Source of the DNA: Lepisosteus oculatus
Lineage: Eukaryota > Chordata > Actinopteri > Semionotiformes > Lepisosteidae
DNA: 64,000 nucleotides
Reading direction: 5' to 3'
Assembly: GCF_040954835.1 (NCBI RefSeq)
Contig: NC_090706.1
Span: 39,627,148-39,691,147 of the forward strand
Each line of letters opens with the position of its first letter. The stretch's first letter is position 1. Of this stretch, positions 1-10,315 are shown piece after piece. A model generated the notes under the pieces. The model was given only the letters and a program-made list of their open reading frames with translations, searched no databases and was not told the origin of the DNA. The position numbers and the translations under genes are program-made.

Positions 1-1
1 G

Positions 2-167
2 TCTCGGAGCAGCGTGGAGTCCGTGAACGACGGGCTCTTCCACGCGGTGGAGCTGCTGATCCAGAATCACTCCCTCAGCCTGGTGGTGGACAAGGGCGCC
101 CCCAAGAGCCTGGGCAAGCTGCTGAGGCAGCCGTCGCTGGACCACAACACCCTGCTGTACATCGGGG
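2..167 (+). CDS. slit3: slit3 exon: laminin-G domain, N-part of visible segment
   Basis: Left-truncated by the window edge. It reads in the frame beginning at base 2 and gives a beta-sandwich laminin-G strand pattern (SVNDGLFHAVELL, SLSLVVDKGAPKSLGKLL, NTLLYIGG). The donor is GGGG|GTAAGAG at 167/168, splitting a glycine codon after its first base. Confidence 0.88.
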
Positions 168-3118
168 GTAAGAGCCGATGCCTGGCTGGGGCGCCTCGGG
201 GTTCTGAGAGGAGAAACACAAATATCTACAGTGACCAGTTTAAAGACATCTCTGAAAGAGCAAAACAGGCTCCAACACAGCATGTGGTAAATTAAATTAG
301 CCCCCTGAAGGACTTAACAGAGCATCGTGTGGCTTTCCTTAAATAAATATGGGCACTTTCAGAATATACCCCTTCATCCGTCTGTCTGTAGATCCCTCCG
401 TTCATTCATCTGTCCTCACGTCTGTGGAAACGTCCATTAACAGAAGAGACCTGGGGACATGAGAATGGCACACTAGCCTGAAAGAGGCAGACGGAATGAA
501 AGATGGGTTCTCTCTAGATAATGCAGAGATTTGGTTTCTGTTATGGTGGGAGGGCCGTGCAACCAGGGCATGTGTTCGTACTTTAGCTGCTAAGAGAGCA
601 GGAAATCTATCTGAGAAGAAAAAGCTACTTGATGTCAGACAGTGCTGCTACTCTGAGCCCTTTCCCACGCAGGCTGGCCAACACAGTGTTCCCACTGCCC
701 AGCTCGTAGGTCTTCCTCTTACAGACTGTTTATAACACCAGGCTGAAAACACGTTTGTCCTTTAGATCATTGTTCACAGCCCTGGTCCTGGAGACCCACA
801 CGCTGAGCTGAGCTCCGCTACACAATTCAAATTATGAATTGAAATGAATACTAGGATCGGTTTTCAGCTCTTAAACATGTTGGGGGTTGTCTTTTAACAA
901 CTGCATTTAATACAAATCTGTACAGTATGTGTCACGGATGTCAGGAGGGCAAGCCGTGGAATGACCAGGGGAGCAGTAGAGAGGGGCAACATGGAGGATA
1001 GCCCGGGCTCAGGGGGTCAGACGATGTCGGTATAGAAAGCTATGCCCTCAGGCCACAGACGTGGGGCGACCTGGTGCTAGGCTGGTCTCACGACATCCGT
1101 ACCCTCAATGCTGAGCCAGGAGCAGAGCAGACACAGGAATTTAATAGGCTCCACAACAAGACTGTCATGTCCTCTACAGCTAGAGGGCGCTCTCACTCTG
1201 TCCTGTCCCTAGTTTCCTCTGCTTTGCTTGTCCTTCCCGTGTCTCTCTCCCTGGGGCTATATATTTCCGGGTCACTCGTTCCCCTTCGCTCAGCATTGAC
1301 GTCCGGATGTCCTGAGACCCGCCTAGCACCAGGTCGCCCCACGGCCGTGGCCTGAGGGCTCAGGTTTCTATACGACTCCTGAGCAGCTGAGCCCGGGCTA
1401 ACCCCCATCCCACTGCTACGCACAGGGTCTTTGTCCACTCTCCAGCCATGCCACAGTTCGCCCCTTCTGACATCCGTGACAAAGACACACCGGAAGACGT
1501 GAATAATCACAGGGAACTAAGAACAGGACAGAAGTAGAGCGCCCTCTAGGTGTACAGGGCGTGACAGTATGTAGCTGAGCCATTTTGCAGGTATCTCTGC
1601 TTTGAGGATTTAATAGCAAGTACAAGCAAATGCTGCTGACAGCAGGATGTTCGTTTTCTCCAGGGATTGGAGCGCGGGGAGACTCGGATTACTGGTTCGA
1701 ACCAGGGTCCTCCCCTGTCTGTCCCGGACGGCCGTTTCCTGCGCGCCTCAGCTCCTCTCCTCCCTCCCGCAGGCGTCCCGCCCCCTCTCGGAGGCCCCGG
1801 CCTGCGCCAGGACCGCGGCTTCCAGGGGCTGAACGGCTGCGTCCACAACGTCCGCATCGACGGCGAGCTGCAGGACCTGGGGGCCGCGCCGCGGGCCGCG
1901 GACGGGGTGCTGCCCGGCTGCCACTCCTGCAGCGTGTGCGCCCAGGGGCCCTGCCGCCAGAGGGGGGACACGGGGGTGGCCTGCGAGTGCCCGCCCGGCC
2001 GCAGCGGGCCGCTCTGCGACCAGAGGGCGCCGGCCGACTCCTGCCAGGGGAACAGGTAGGAGCCGGAGCGGGAGCGGGAGCCAGGAGCCGGAATCACAGC
2101 CCGACCGTGCCCGCGGATCTGACCGCCTCATCCTGCCCCTCTTCCTCTCCAGGTGTGCCCACGGCCTGTGCGTGCCCCGGGGGCCGGCGTACACCTGCCA
2201 GTGCGCCGAGGGCTACTCCGGCCAGTACTGCGACCTCCGGGAGGAGCCAGCGGCCTGCAGGGGGCGCCCCTGCGGGCAGGGAGAGTGCCGCCTGACCGAG
2301 AGCGGGGAGCCCACCTGTCACTGCCAGCCCGGGTACACCGGCCCGGCCTGCGACACTGGTGAGTGCCGGCCAGCGCGCGGGTGGAGACACCCTCGCCTCA
2401 CGTCGGCTGCCCGGCCATTTCCTCTTCAGTAGAAGTGTGCGGGGGGGGCTAACAGTACACACTGAGCACTAACAGTACACACTGAGCACTAACAGTACAC
2501 ACTGAGCGCTAACAGTACACACTGAGCGCTAACAGTACACACCATGTGCTAACAGTACACACTGAGCACTAACAGTACACACTGAGCGCTAACAGTACAC
2601 ACTGAGCGCTAACAGTACACACCATGTGCTAACAGTACACACTGAGCGCTAACAGTACACACCATGTGCTAACAGTACACACTGAGTACTAACAGTACAC
2701 ACTGAGCGCTAACAGTACACACCATGTGCTAACAGTACACACTGAGCGCTAACAGTACACACTGCGGGCCCTGGCTGCAGGCCCCCGGCGCGGGTCTGGC
2801 TGGGGCTCGGGGAATTCTCTCGGGAAGGCCGGGTTCCCCCCGTCTCACCCGCCTGCGCTCTCTCCCGACCCCCCAGAGGCGGCGTGCCAGGGCGAGGTGG
2901 TCCGCGAGGTGCTGAGGAGGCAGCAGGGGCTCAAGACGTGCACGTCCACCTCCAAGGTCCCGCGCGTGGAGTGCCCCAGCGCCTGCAGGGGCGGGCTGTG
3001 CTGCGCGCCGGTCAAGACGCGGCGGCGGAGGGTGGTCTTCCGCTGCCCCGACGGGCCCTCGTTCACGGAGGAGCTGGAGACGCCCGCGGAGTGCGGCTGC
3101 GCGAGGTGCCCCTTGTAA
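2..3118 (+). CDS. slit3: slit3-like gene, last four coding exons (5' partial)
   Basis: Secreted SLIT guidance ligand for ROBO receptors; only the C-terminal 298 codons are here. Spliced coding exons are 2-167, 1773-2055, 2153-2358 and 2877-3118; their summed length (894 nt plus stop) keeps one frame and every junction has GT/AG. Order of domains: end of the laminin-G domain (contains LVVDKGAPKSLGKL), the second half of laminin-G (GGPGLRQDRGFQGLNGCVH), three EGF-like repeats (each with six cysteines and a C-x-C-x-x-G-[FYW]-type end), then a cysteine-knot CTCK domain ending in CGCARCPL. SLIT3 is preferred over SLIT1/2 because the VVDKG-PKSLGKL segment and the VVREV-RRQ-G / SKVP stretch at the start of CTCK resemble human SLIT3 as I remember it. 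Codon third positions are almost all G or C, unlike the AT-rich DNA that follows. The start of the gene lies left of the window. Confidence 0.9.
766..830 (+). mobile_element. single end of a TIR-type (MITE-like) element
   Basis: Carries the phrase CCCTGGTCCTGGAGA followed by a short C/A-rich stretch, the same terminal phrase as the elements at 26,222 and 34,950. No matching second end was found nearby, so this is probably a truncated copy. Confidence 0.35.
931..1116 (+). mobile_element. inverted partial copy of the internal part of the adjacent foldback element
   Basis: This 186-bp arm, starting GTCACGGATGTCAG and ending CAATGCTGAGC, is the reverse complement of 1288-1480 with scattered mismatches (for example GGGGCGACCTGGTGCTAGG is present in both). 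It sits about 45 bp left of the terminal repeat of the element at 1162-1567, so the two together can fold into a long hairpin. Confidence 0.8.
1162..1567 (-). mobile_element. 406-bp MITE-like element with long terminal inverted repeats
   Basis: The left end starts CTGTCATG and the right end is its inverse (CGTGACAG). The first and last approximately 55 bp are imperfect inverted repeats sharing TAGAGGGCGCTCT, GGACAGGACAGA-like and CTAGTTCC-like blocks. No transposase is encoded, so this is a non-autonomous DNA element. I could not see a clear target-site duplication. It lies wholly in a slit3 intron. Confidence 0.7.
1773..2055 (+). CDS. slit3: slit3 exon: end of laminin-G, first visible EGF repeat
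   Basis: Acceptor CTCCCGCAG|G at 1772/1773 and donor AACAG|GTAGGA at 2055/2056. Reads GGPGLRQDRGFQGLNGCVH then NVRIDGELQDL (laminin-G end), followed by an EGF repeat from CHSCSVC to GPLCDQ and the first cysteine of the next EGF repeat. Phase 1 in, phase 2 out. Confidence 0.9.
2056..2152 (+). other. very short slit3 intron (97 bp)
   Basis: GTAGGA at the 5' end and CTCTTCCTCTCCAG at the 3' end. GC-rich with no other content. Splicing across it joins AG and G into the arginine codon between two EGF cysteines, keeping the frame open. Confidence 0.88.
2153..2358 (+). CDS. slit3: slit3 exon: two EGF-like repeats
   Basis: Reads CAHGLCVPRGPAYTCQCAEG then YSGQYCD, and a second repeat CRGRPCGQGECRLTESGEPT then CHCQPGYTGPACD. 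Both show the EGF cysteine spacing with G-Y-x-G before the last cysteine. Donor is CACTG|GTGAGTG at 2358/2359; the last codon is completed by the CTCK exon as GAG. Confidence 0.92.
2359..2876 (+). other. slit3 intron (518 bp), mostly minisatellite
   Basis: GTGAGT at the 5' end and CCGACCCCCCAG at the 3' end. About 60% of it is the 20-bp tandem array at 2451-2764; the rest is GC-rich spacer. Confidence 0.88.
2451..2764 (+). repeat. 20-bp minisatellite, about 15.7 units
   Basis: Every unit begins AACAGTACACAC and differs only in the last bases: TGAGCACT (A), TGAGCGCT (G), CATGTGCT (M) or TGAGTACT (T). The order read across the array is A A G G M A G G M G M T G M G plus a partial unit. The twelve-base core is unmutated in the units, which points to recent homogenisation. 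Confidence 0.97.
2877..3118 (+). CDS. slit3: slit3 terminal exon: CTCK cysteine knot and stop
   Basis: Acceptor CCCCCAG|AG at 2876/2877. Codes for the C-terminal cystine-knot domain with ten cysteines: one in AACQGE, one in KTCTSTS, VEC, SAC, the LCC pair, FRC, the ECGC pair and ARC. The TAA stop is at 3116-3118. In SLIT proteins this domain mediates dimerisation and matrix binding. A basic patch KTRRRR precedes the VVFRC strand, as in other SLIT CTCK domains. Confidence 0.92.
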
Positions 3119-3163
3119 CGGGACCCCCAGAGACCCGCTGGAGCGGACAGGAATCTATTGTAA

Positions 3164-3169
3164 AATAAA
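3164..3169 (+). promoter_or_regulatory. proximal AATAAA polyadenylation signal, slit3
   Basis: Canonical hexamer within TAAAATAAAATAG, about 45 bp after the stop codon. A T/GT-rich stretch (TTCCTTGTTTTTGT) follows downstream, as expected for a cleavage site. Confidence 0.5.
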
Positions 3170-4067
3170 ATAGAACTTATTTTTAATGAGGGACTTCCTT
3201 GTTTTTGTAAGAGACTCTGCAGCTGCGTGTGCCATACGAGGAGTTATTTTGTACCGCAAGAGAAGATTAACATTTTTTAAAAAATTATATAAATTTATAT
3301 ATATATAAATGTATAAATCTATATATAAAATGTATAACCTAACCTCCGAATTATTTTGCTAAAATGTATTGCATGTCTTTGTGAGTGCTGACGGCGGCGC
3401 GTGGGGGACTGTCTTGAGCGAAGCGCGCGGCGCTGGGGGTCGGGGTTTTTTGGCCACGCCGCGCCGCGCACGTGTTGGGGCAGCGGATTCCTCCGCACCT
3501 CTGGAGAGGAACCACACTCAGCAGGAAGCAAGGACGGAAAAGGACTGGGACACTTTCCTAACCAGTTTGCCCGGCAACAATGGACTTCACCTGTTGAGTG
3601 ACTTCTCCGGACTTCTGCGCTTCCGTGAAGAACCTGGGACTGCAACTCGAGCGTTCAGCGGCTTTGTGTGGAGACATTCCGCCCGAGCCCTTGCCTGTTG
3701 GTGTAGACGCCACCGATGAGCAGGTCCCGAAGTAATCCGTGTCTTGTTGTTTTCTCCACTGCCCCCGGGGCACCTCTCCGGTTTCACGAGGGTTCTCCGA
3801 ACCGTGTGGAGAAAAGAGGTCCTGGGCTACCGAACAGAATCGGGGGCGAGCGCATTGTTCTGTCTTGCCATAAATGACTTTTATGAAGTATTTTCAGAGT
3901 CGTTTCCCGAGGTGATGTTCATTCCTCGTCTGCCTGGTTCATTTGACTGACTGGCCTCACATCTGATTCCCGTTCCACCCACAATACTTGAGCACACAGC
4001 AGTTGACACACCTTCAGAATACTTGCTTACTGTACTATTTCACTCATATCCTGCAGTCCCCGCTCTC

Positions 4068-4073
4068 AATAAA
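4068..4073 (+). promoter_or_regulatory. distal AATAAA polyadenylation signal, slit3
   Basis: Canonical hexamer in CTCTCAATAAAGCATGATAA, about 950 bp after the stop. Candidate end of the long 3' UTR form. Confidence 0.45.
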
Positions 4074-4299
4074 GCATGATAATCCAGTTAGGAGTTAGGA
4101 AGATGGAGAGAAACTCTGTCCTTGTACTACTCACGCAGTGTATCACATACCCTTAAGGTATAGGGTCACCAAACGATCCATTTTTTTCCAAACAGATTCT
4201 TAATGCTCTGCCTGGGAGGAATTTTTATAAATTTAATAAATAAAAACATCTGGGATTTTTCCCTGAAACCCGTACTTTTCTAGATACTGGTGCAAATAC

Positions 4300-4385
4300 C
4301 ATCCAACCACCCATCCATCTCCTGATTCAGGGCCTAGGGGAGCAAGCCTGTCCCAGCAAGCAGCACCAGGAATCTCCAGTACAGC
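4300..4385 (-). mobile_element. SINE 3'-end fragment, reverse orientation
   Basis: Begins CCACCCATCCATCTCC and continues CAGGGC...GGGGAGCAAGCCTGTCCCAGCA, the reverse complement of the usual end of fish V-SINE-type elements (a CTGGGA-type body, then a GGATGG tail). The 5' part is missing. Confidence 0.4.
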
Positions 4386-5764
4386 TCCCACACACACCCT
4401 TATCCCCTGTGGAACCAGAGCGTCGGTTCTGTTCTGTGTCTCTAGAACAAGTGCTTTTCAGGTCCAATGTATTCATTAACAGTCTCTGCCAATTTTAAAG
4501 TCGGGTTCATTTTCCTGTACAGCTTCTGTCCTTCAGAAGTTCTGTAGTCACTGCCGGAGCGTGTTTTCCTGAAGTATTGGTCAGAAAGGCAGAGATGAAT
4601 CTGTGTGTTGAGAATGTGGTCTCCTAATTAAGGTCTATTTTTATGGAGGTCATACTTATTAAATCAGATCGTATTTAAAAAGACCTAGTATCGGCCAGAG
4701 AGACTCTTCTATCACCTGATCCTTTCTTGTTTCTTTTTGCTTAAGTGCGAACGTTTGCAACTGAGTCTGTAGTATTTGTTTCTCTCCGTAACGGAATCTT
4801 GTCCTAGCTGTTTAGTGATTACAGAGTTCTCCAGGAGACCGAAATGAGCGTCTTTGACACAGAAACTTTGCGGTTCCTGTTCCAAAAAGGCACCAAGCAT
4901 GAAATAGACAAAACACATCAGTGCCCAATCCAGGGTCTTAGGTGGACAGTCCAGTAGCAGATAACATGATTATCTGTCTGTGCACAAGCATGGACATTCT
5001 GTGCACAAACAGGACCCTTCCTTTAGCTCAGGGCACCTCAGTCTGCTATGTTAGAGCTTGCTAATTCACACATTTCTAAATGAGGTTTCCCGTACTAGTC
5101 TAACATTATGCCTCCCAAGAGTAGTTTTTGTCAGTTCACCCTCCCAACTTCTTTTGATTGAAAACCGAAGTAGCTGTGATTTGTAGAGGTGATTTCCTGG
5201 TTTGAGGAGACGGCAGGACAGCAGAACCACAGATTGTCCCCAGGTAAACAGCCTCTCACCTCACGGTGCGGGTTCAAGGTGTGTGTCTCGGCCTCGGCCT
5301 CCTGCCTACCTGCATTCGGAAAACCAGGAGAGCAGTGCGATTATCTGGTCTTGCAGTCTGAGCCTGAAATTCTTCTAAAGACGCTACAGACAATGCATCT
5401 CCTGCCAGCAGTTCAAATGTGTGCAGCTTCATTACAATTTCTATCCTGCATATCATTAATGGTGGTTAATGTACCATTGTACAGCACTTTCCATCCCAAA
5501 CATATAAGACGGGATCCGCCTCCTCCTGCACTGAAGTGACAATCAACAGCCTTTTTGCACCAACATCAGCACCGGCCAGGAGGAGAGGTGAGAAATAGCT
5601 TCAGGAATCGAATTATGGGGGTAATTCAGGGAGGCCAGAATGTAAAAGTCCAGGTTGGAATTTAGCCAGGACATCAGGCCTCGCAGCCCTATTCTCACAC
5701 CCATCACCAGATCTTAAATGACTACCCGGTCAGGACTTAGGTTTAACATCTTGTTCAAATGCCC

Positions 5765-5885
5765 TCCTACAGCACAGAGTGCCCAGTCACCATACTGGAC
5801 TCACAGGTGGAAATCCTGGTCCAGAGGCAAGAGCCCCCCCCATCTGGTCCACCAACACCAGCAGCCTGCTTTCATTAGAGGTCTC
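5765..5885 (-). mobile_element. 5S-derived SINE body fragment (copy 1 of 3)
   Basis: Shares CTACAGCACAG...CCCAGTCACC, ...AAATCCTGGT... and CCACCAACACC...AGCAGCCTG with the copy at 16,797. The 5S-rRNA-like head is not recognisable here. Confidence 0.5.
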
Positions 5886-6619
5886 GCATATTAGCAAAAG
5901 CCCTCTGACATGTGACTAGTTTTATAATAAGCCACATGCATATGAAATTATCGTGGCAATATGTTAAATGTTTAGAAATTGTGGTTGACAATATAATATT
6001 ATAGCCATGTTAATGTGGAACTTATTTTTGAAGTTTTGTGGTTTCATTAAAGATGTATCCTTTTTTAAAAACTTTTTGGATGGCATCTAGAATCAGGCTG
6101 ATTGTCTACCCTCCAAATGTTTTTTTTTTAAATCAGGCTTGAAAAAATAACATTTTACCTTCAGAAAGGCTGCTCTTTTCACCCCAAAATTGGTTCCATA
6201 TTTTCTGGTGAGTTTCATTTCCTGTCATCCAGCCCTGTCCGGTTTTCCCTGCCGTTCCCAGGATTATTTACACTTCTCTTAAAACAAGCCAAATTGCTGA
6301 AAGATGAGGTGCAGTTTTGACTCTGGCCCAGGTGTGTGTGTGTGTGCGTGTGTGTTTTTTAAGAGCTGGGAATATAAATATACCTCATTGGAAAATGTCT
6401 TACTTGAGCCTTAAATCTAAATGTCCTAATTTTAGCATTGTATAGTTTTGAAAGAGGACTTTATTACACGTGTATATCAATGTGTTTTATTAAATGGTGA
6501 GGACAGATTTGCAAGTTGATACTTATGTCTCTCAATTGTTTTTTCACATTTTTACACAAGGAAGAAATAAACAGCAGGGTGCCTGAGGACTGTCTAAAGC
6601 TGCAGTCCTTCTCTAGGTC

Positions 6620-6875
6620 TGTTGAAAGAACCTGGGCTGTATGGAAGAGATATTGGCAACACCGTTGCCTCACTTCTCCGGCATCCTGGGTTCGATTCCA
6701 GCCTTCGGCCCCTCTCTGTGTGGAGTTTGCATGTTCTCCCCAGTCTCCAGAACCTCTGGCTTCCTCAGACCTCCCAATGACATGCATGGTAGACTTCCTC
6801 GTGTCCCTCTATGGTTCATCCCCATGGGGAAGGTAAGCTGCATGTCTGACATGTCTGAGTAAAGGGGTATAGATA
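6620..6875 (+). mobile_element. V-SINE-like element
   Basis: A tRNA-like head with a box-B-like GGGTTCGATTCC is followed by the conserved V-SINE central segment GTGTGGAGTTTGCATGTTCT, CCCCAGTCTCCAG and CCAATGACATGCATGGTAGA. I recognise this central domain from the HE1/V-SINE superfamily of fish and sharks. The 3' end is unclear. Confidence 0.7.
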
Positions 6876-9059
6876 ACCGACCCCTGATGACAGAAATAGA
6901 AAGCCTCAGTTTAGAGTGATATATGAAAACTTCTTCTGTCCGCCAAATAAAGAACCAGCTGAGACAAACAGTTGTAGCCTTCTTGTACTGCACTGGCTGT
7001 ACTTCATAAGGTCCACACGTGGAGAGTGTTGGGTCTGCAATATGGAGAGACTGCACACAGACCTCCAACATGGGACCAGCAGTGTCACTGCAGAGTAACT
7101 GCTGCATGTTCCCCAGACATTTGTAATCAGACCAGGGTTTGGAATTGGCCTTAAGAGGAATTGCACTTCGTTCTAAATAAAACATGAAACCTACTGACCT
7201 ATTGAAAACTGTACTCTTGTGCAAGGGCTTTCTAGATTGTGTTAACAACACAACATTGTCAAAGTGCAATGATATTCCAAAGCAATCTCAGTTAACTCCC
7301 ATCAGCTGTTTGCCCAGTTCGATCGATCTTCAGGAGTACCAGACAGCTGATCAGTATTACAAGTTTACTGCCTATAGTGTCCACCCCTCCAAACATGTGA
7401 TGCTTATTTTATACATGAATTCCTTTCGGTTTAAAGGCAGGTTTAAATTCCTGTCCTGTCTCATGGTTACCAGGTGGACATGCAGGTCTACAATCTGTCT
7501 ACCCTGGAGTTGTGCAAGCCCTACACTTTGTTTTCTTACAATTTCCAGACATGGAAAGCCAGGGTTGGAATCTGCTTGTATCAGGGGTATTATGTGGAGT
7601 TTTTCCAGAAGGAAGAGAGTATATAAAACTTCATAGGATATGCCTGACACTGTACCCTTATTGAGAAGCAACTGGGAATAAGATGTGTAATTCTACACTG
7701 AAGACATGGCATGTGTCCATATTTCTGAGGAAATATCCATAAAAGGTGGCATTCTCTAAAGCACCCATACCTTGTGATGTAGAGGAGGAGTTGGTGTTGA
7801 TTTTGAGTTACCAGTTTTATGATTATAGCAGCGTCGTGTATTTTATAGCTGAGACAGCACTGCTGCAGTCTAAAAAAAAAAACATATGAAATCCCATTTC
7901 CTTGTTAACAATCCGATTAGCTCCACACGCTAGACAGCCCAAGCGTCAAACACTGAGACATCGGTAACCATTTCAAACCATCATGCGGTATACACTGGGA
8001 TTCATCACACCATCACCGCATACCAACGCGACTGAGCCAACACTGCAATACCAAAACATTCACATCGACACCGCCGAACAGCTTTAAAAGTGCGCGAGTA
8101 GGGTCAAACAAAACTGCATGAATGTGGAGCAGTAGCAGGGGTCATCGTCATTCCACAGACTGGAGGGAGTGTTGCTGTGACACGTCCTGAAGAGATAAAA
8201 CCAACACCGAACTCGCGCTGAGGCTGCCGGGTTTAGGGGGCAGCTCTAGGTTCTGGGTGACAGAGGCGTCACTTGTTGGACTAGAAACCCACGCAAGTGC
8301 ATCGAGATTCAATGTTTCCCCGTCTCCTTCCTCCTAAAAAAAAACTCCTGAATGTTTTAAGAAAATAAAGGCGATCCCTCCCTCAACAAAAAATAAATAA
8401 AAGCATTTGCACACGGCAACAATCTCTAAGGATTTTAGGGGTGTGCGCCTGTTGCCTGTTGCATGTTTTACAGGATTGTTACAAATAAGTAGCTTTATGC
8501 AACGTAACATTTATTACGGATTCAAACATCAACCCACACAGCGGCAATTGTGCGTCATTCTCATACCAGATTGAAACACATGGCATGCCTTACTGGAAAT
8601 GCTTTTTTTTTGGTTCCGGTGTCGTATATAATTCAGTAACCCCTGGAAATCCGTTATCTCCCTCCCGAAATGCGCCCACGCTCATCCTTCAAGTATAAAA
8701 TGTTGTCTATCTAGCCAATAAGGACAGAAGTTGCACACAGCCTTTGTGTGCTTTCGTGCTCCCCTGTCTTATGTACAGGCAACTTAAACTTTCATTCTCC
8801 TGGTAAAGTTTTATGCATTGGTCTGATCCTTAGCCAAGCGCATTACATACAGTACGCGGATAAACCGATACGAACACACACAAAACCCATGGGCTACCTT
8901 TTTGTCCAGATTGTAACAAGCAAAGGCACAAACACGCACACAGGATTAAGGATCCTGGACGGTTGTGTGGAGTGGGTTACCGATTTCCAGGGGAGACTGA
9001 ATCGGACACGACACCGGCGCCCCAGTCCGGTTTTTGTATTCGACTGACTCTTTACACTT

Positions 9060-9073
9060 CCACAAGATGGCAG
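9060..9073 (+). promoter_or_regulatory. CTCF-like core motif
   Basis: CCACAAGATGGCAG fits the consensus N-C-A-N-N-A-G-R-N-G-G-C-R-S at every fixed position. It is a motif match only; binding is inferred. Confidence 0.4.
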
Positions 9074-9246
9074 TGTTGCGCTTCTGTGACTCACCAGACG
9101 AGCAGCATTGTTCGCGACAAACGCGTCCGCACTTGTTCCGGTCTCCATAGTCATAACGCCTTGTGCTTGGTTTTCTGTATCTAAATCGTTTTCCCATGTA
9201 AACGTGGGCGTTAAGGAAAGAGACCAGACGCACACATTACAGCGAA

Positions 9247-9266
9247 TTATTATTATTATTATTATT
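9247..9266 (+). repeat. (ATT)n microsatellite
   Basis: About seven uninterrupted ATT units between GCGA and CCTGG. Confidence 0.9.
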
Positions 9267-9767
9267 CCTGGAACGGGGCATATGATTCTACAACACATTC
9301 CATCTATATTGGTGTAAAATGCAAACTGTGCTAGAACACTCGTTCATTGAACTTGTTTTCCTTCCCCTGGATAACCGACTCATTCTTTTTTTTGTTTGCA
9401 GCAAAGTTCTGATACCGATTTGGATTGTGATGAAGCGCCTGTAGAAAGATAAACTCTAGACACAGGTAGACGGTGGGATGCACCTTTTGTTTCACTTCGG
9501 GTTTAGACACCTGGAAAAGGAAGCGTGTTTTCGATGCATTATTCTCCGGAAGCAACAGCCTGTTCTGCTGCAAAGGACACCTGCAAAATTGCGGAACTGC
9601 TGACTATTCCCCAAACACCTTCGCGGCAGTGTTAAAAATACCAGCCTCCCTGCACGAGCGTCTGCGTCAGGCCCTGTGTGGTGTGAGACCGGGTCTATAC
9701 AGGAGCTGATTGGGCACGTTGTGCCTAGCTGTTGTATTTCCCTGAAGGCTGCTCATTGTAATACAGC

Positions 9768-10315
9768 TGTCACGCCTGCACCACATTCTCACACGGATAC
9801 GCACCCGTGCTAATCACACTCCAGCCCCGAGCACTCCTGCTAAACAACACCCCTCCTGCCAATCAGCCAACCAAGACACTCCAGCAATCAGCGGCCCTTC
9901 TCCCTCGCACAATACTTCAGCCCTCCAGAAGCCTCTGTTCTTCACCTGGTGTTGGTTGTTCTTTGGAGCTCCTACCTTGTCTCTGTTTTTGGACTCCCCT
10001 CTCCCCCGGGTTCATCTTCCCATTTGCTCAGTGGGTCACTCATGACAACAGCAGGGGCTACAGACATGGGAAAACCGGCGATTGGCACTTCTAACCCCAC
10101 TTACCTTTGGCTAAGAGTGAGTATCAGTTTTCTGAAACGCCCGCCCCGGATGTTGTGGTGTCCGGGTCTGGTCCCTCTGCCTAGTGGGTCAAGCCAATTC
10201 ATCAGGCGGATCCCGTGGGGTCTGAGTCCCGCCTGGACTGGGATCGTCCGGACCCCTGCCGGTCCCAATGGTGTGGCAGAACAGTTTGCTCGGGGCTCTA
10301 GTCAATAAACGCAAA
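9768..10315 (+). mobile_element. possible solo LTR or other long repeat with AATAAA
   Basis: Starts TGTCACGCCTGC, is rich in C and CT in its first half (9768-10030), later GC-rich, and has an AATAAA at 10,304-10,309 near its right edge. The pattern (TG start, internal poly(A) signal) is what a fish LTR would show. I find no second LTR, primer-binding site or target duplication, so this is tentative. Confidence 0.25.

Larger units (their letters stand above)
168..1772 (+). other. slit3 intron (1605 bp) with foldback element
   Basis: GT at 168 to AG at 1772, acceptor preceded by a pyrimidine-rich tract. It holds one end of a short inverted-repeat element near 766 and the foldback/MITE complex at 931-1567. 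I see nothing coding in it. Confidence 0.8.
3119..4090 (+). other. slit3: slit3 3' UTR (extent uncertain)
   Basis: Follows the TAA directly. A first AATAAA lies at 3164-3169, only about 45 bp past the stop, and a second at 4068-4073. Between them is an AT-rich TATA-type stretch (3280-3335) and then mixed sequence. The true cleavage site cannot be told from sequence alone; the end given assumes use of the second signal. Confidence 0.5.

Noticed and set aside
1690-1710. GGTTCGAACC, a possible tRNA box B
   Set aside because: No box A at the correct distance and no cloverleaf could be drawn; it is an isolated match.
1546-2194. Long minus-strand frames across slit3 exons
   Set aside because: They are opposite-strand shadows of the GC-rich slit3 coding exons.
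2451-2764. Regular 20-bp repeats considered as a CRISPR-like array
   Set aside because: Units are directly adjacent with no spacers, and the host is a vertebrate. It is a minisatellite.
1-3118. Intronic miR-218, known from SLIT2/SLIT3 genes
   Set aside because: That hairpin lies in an upstream intron, outside this window; no TTGTGCTTGATCTAACC-like seed region is present in these introns.
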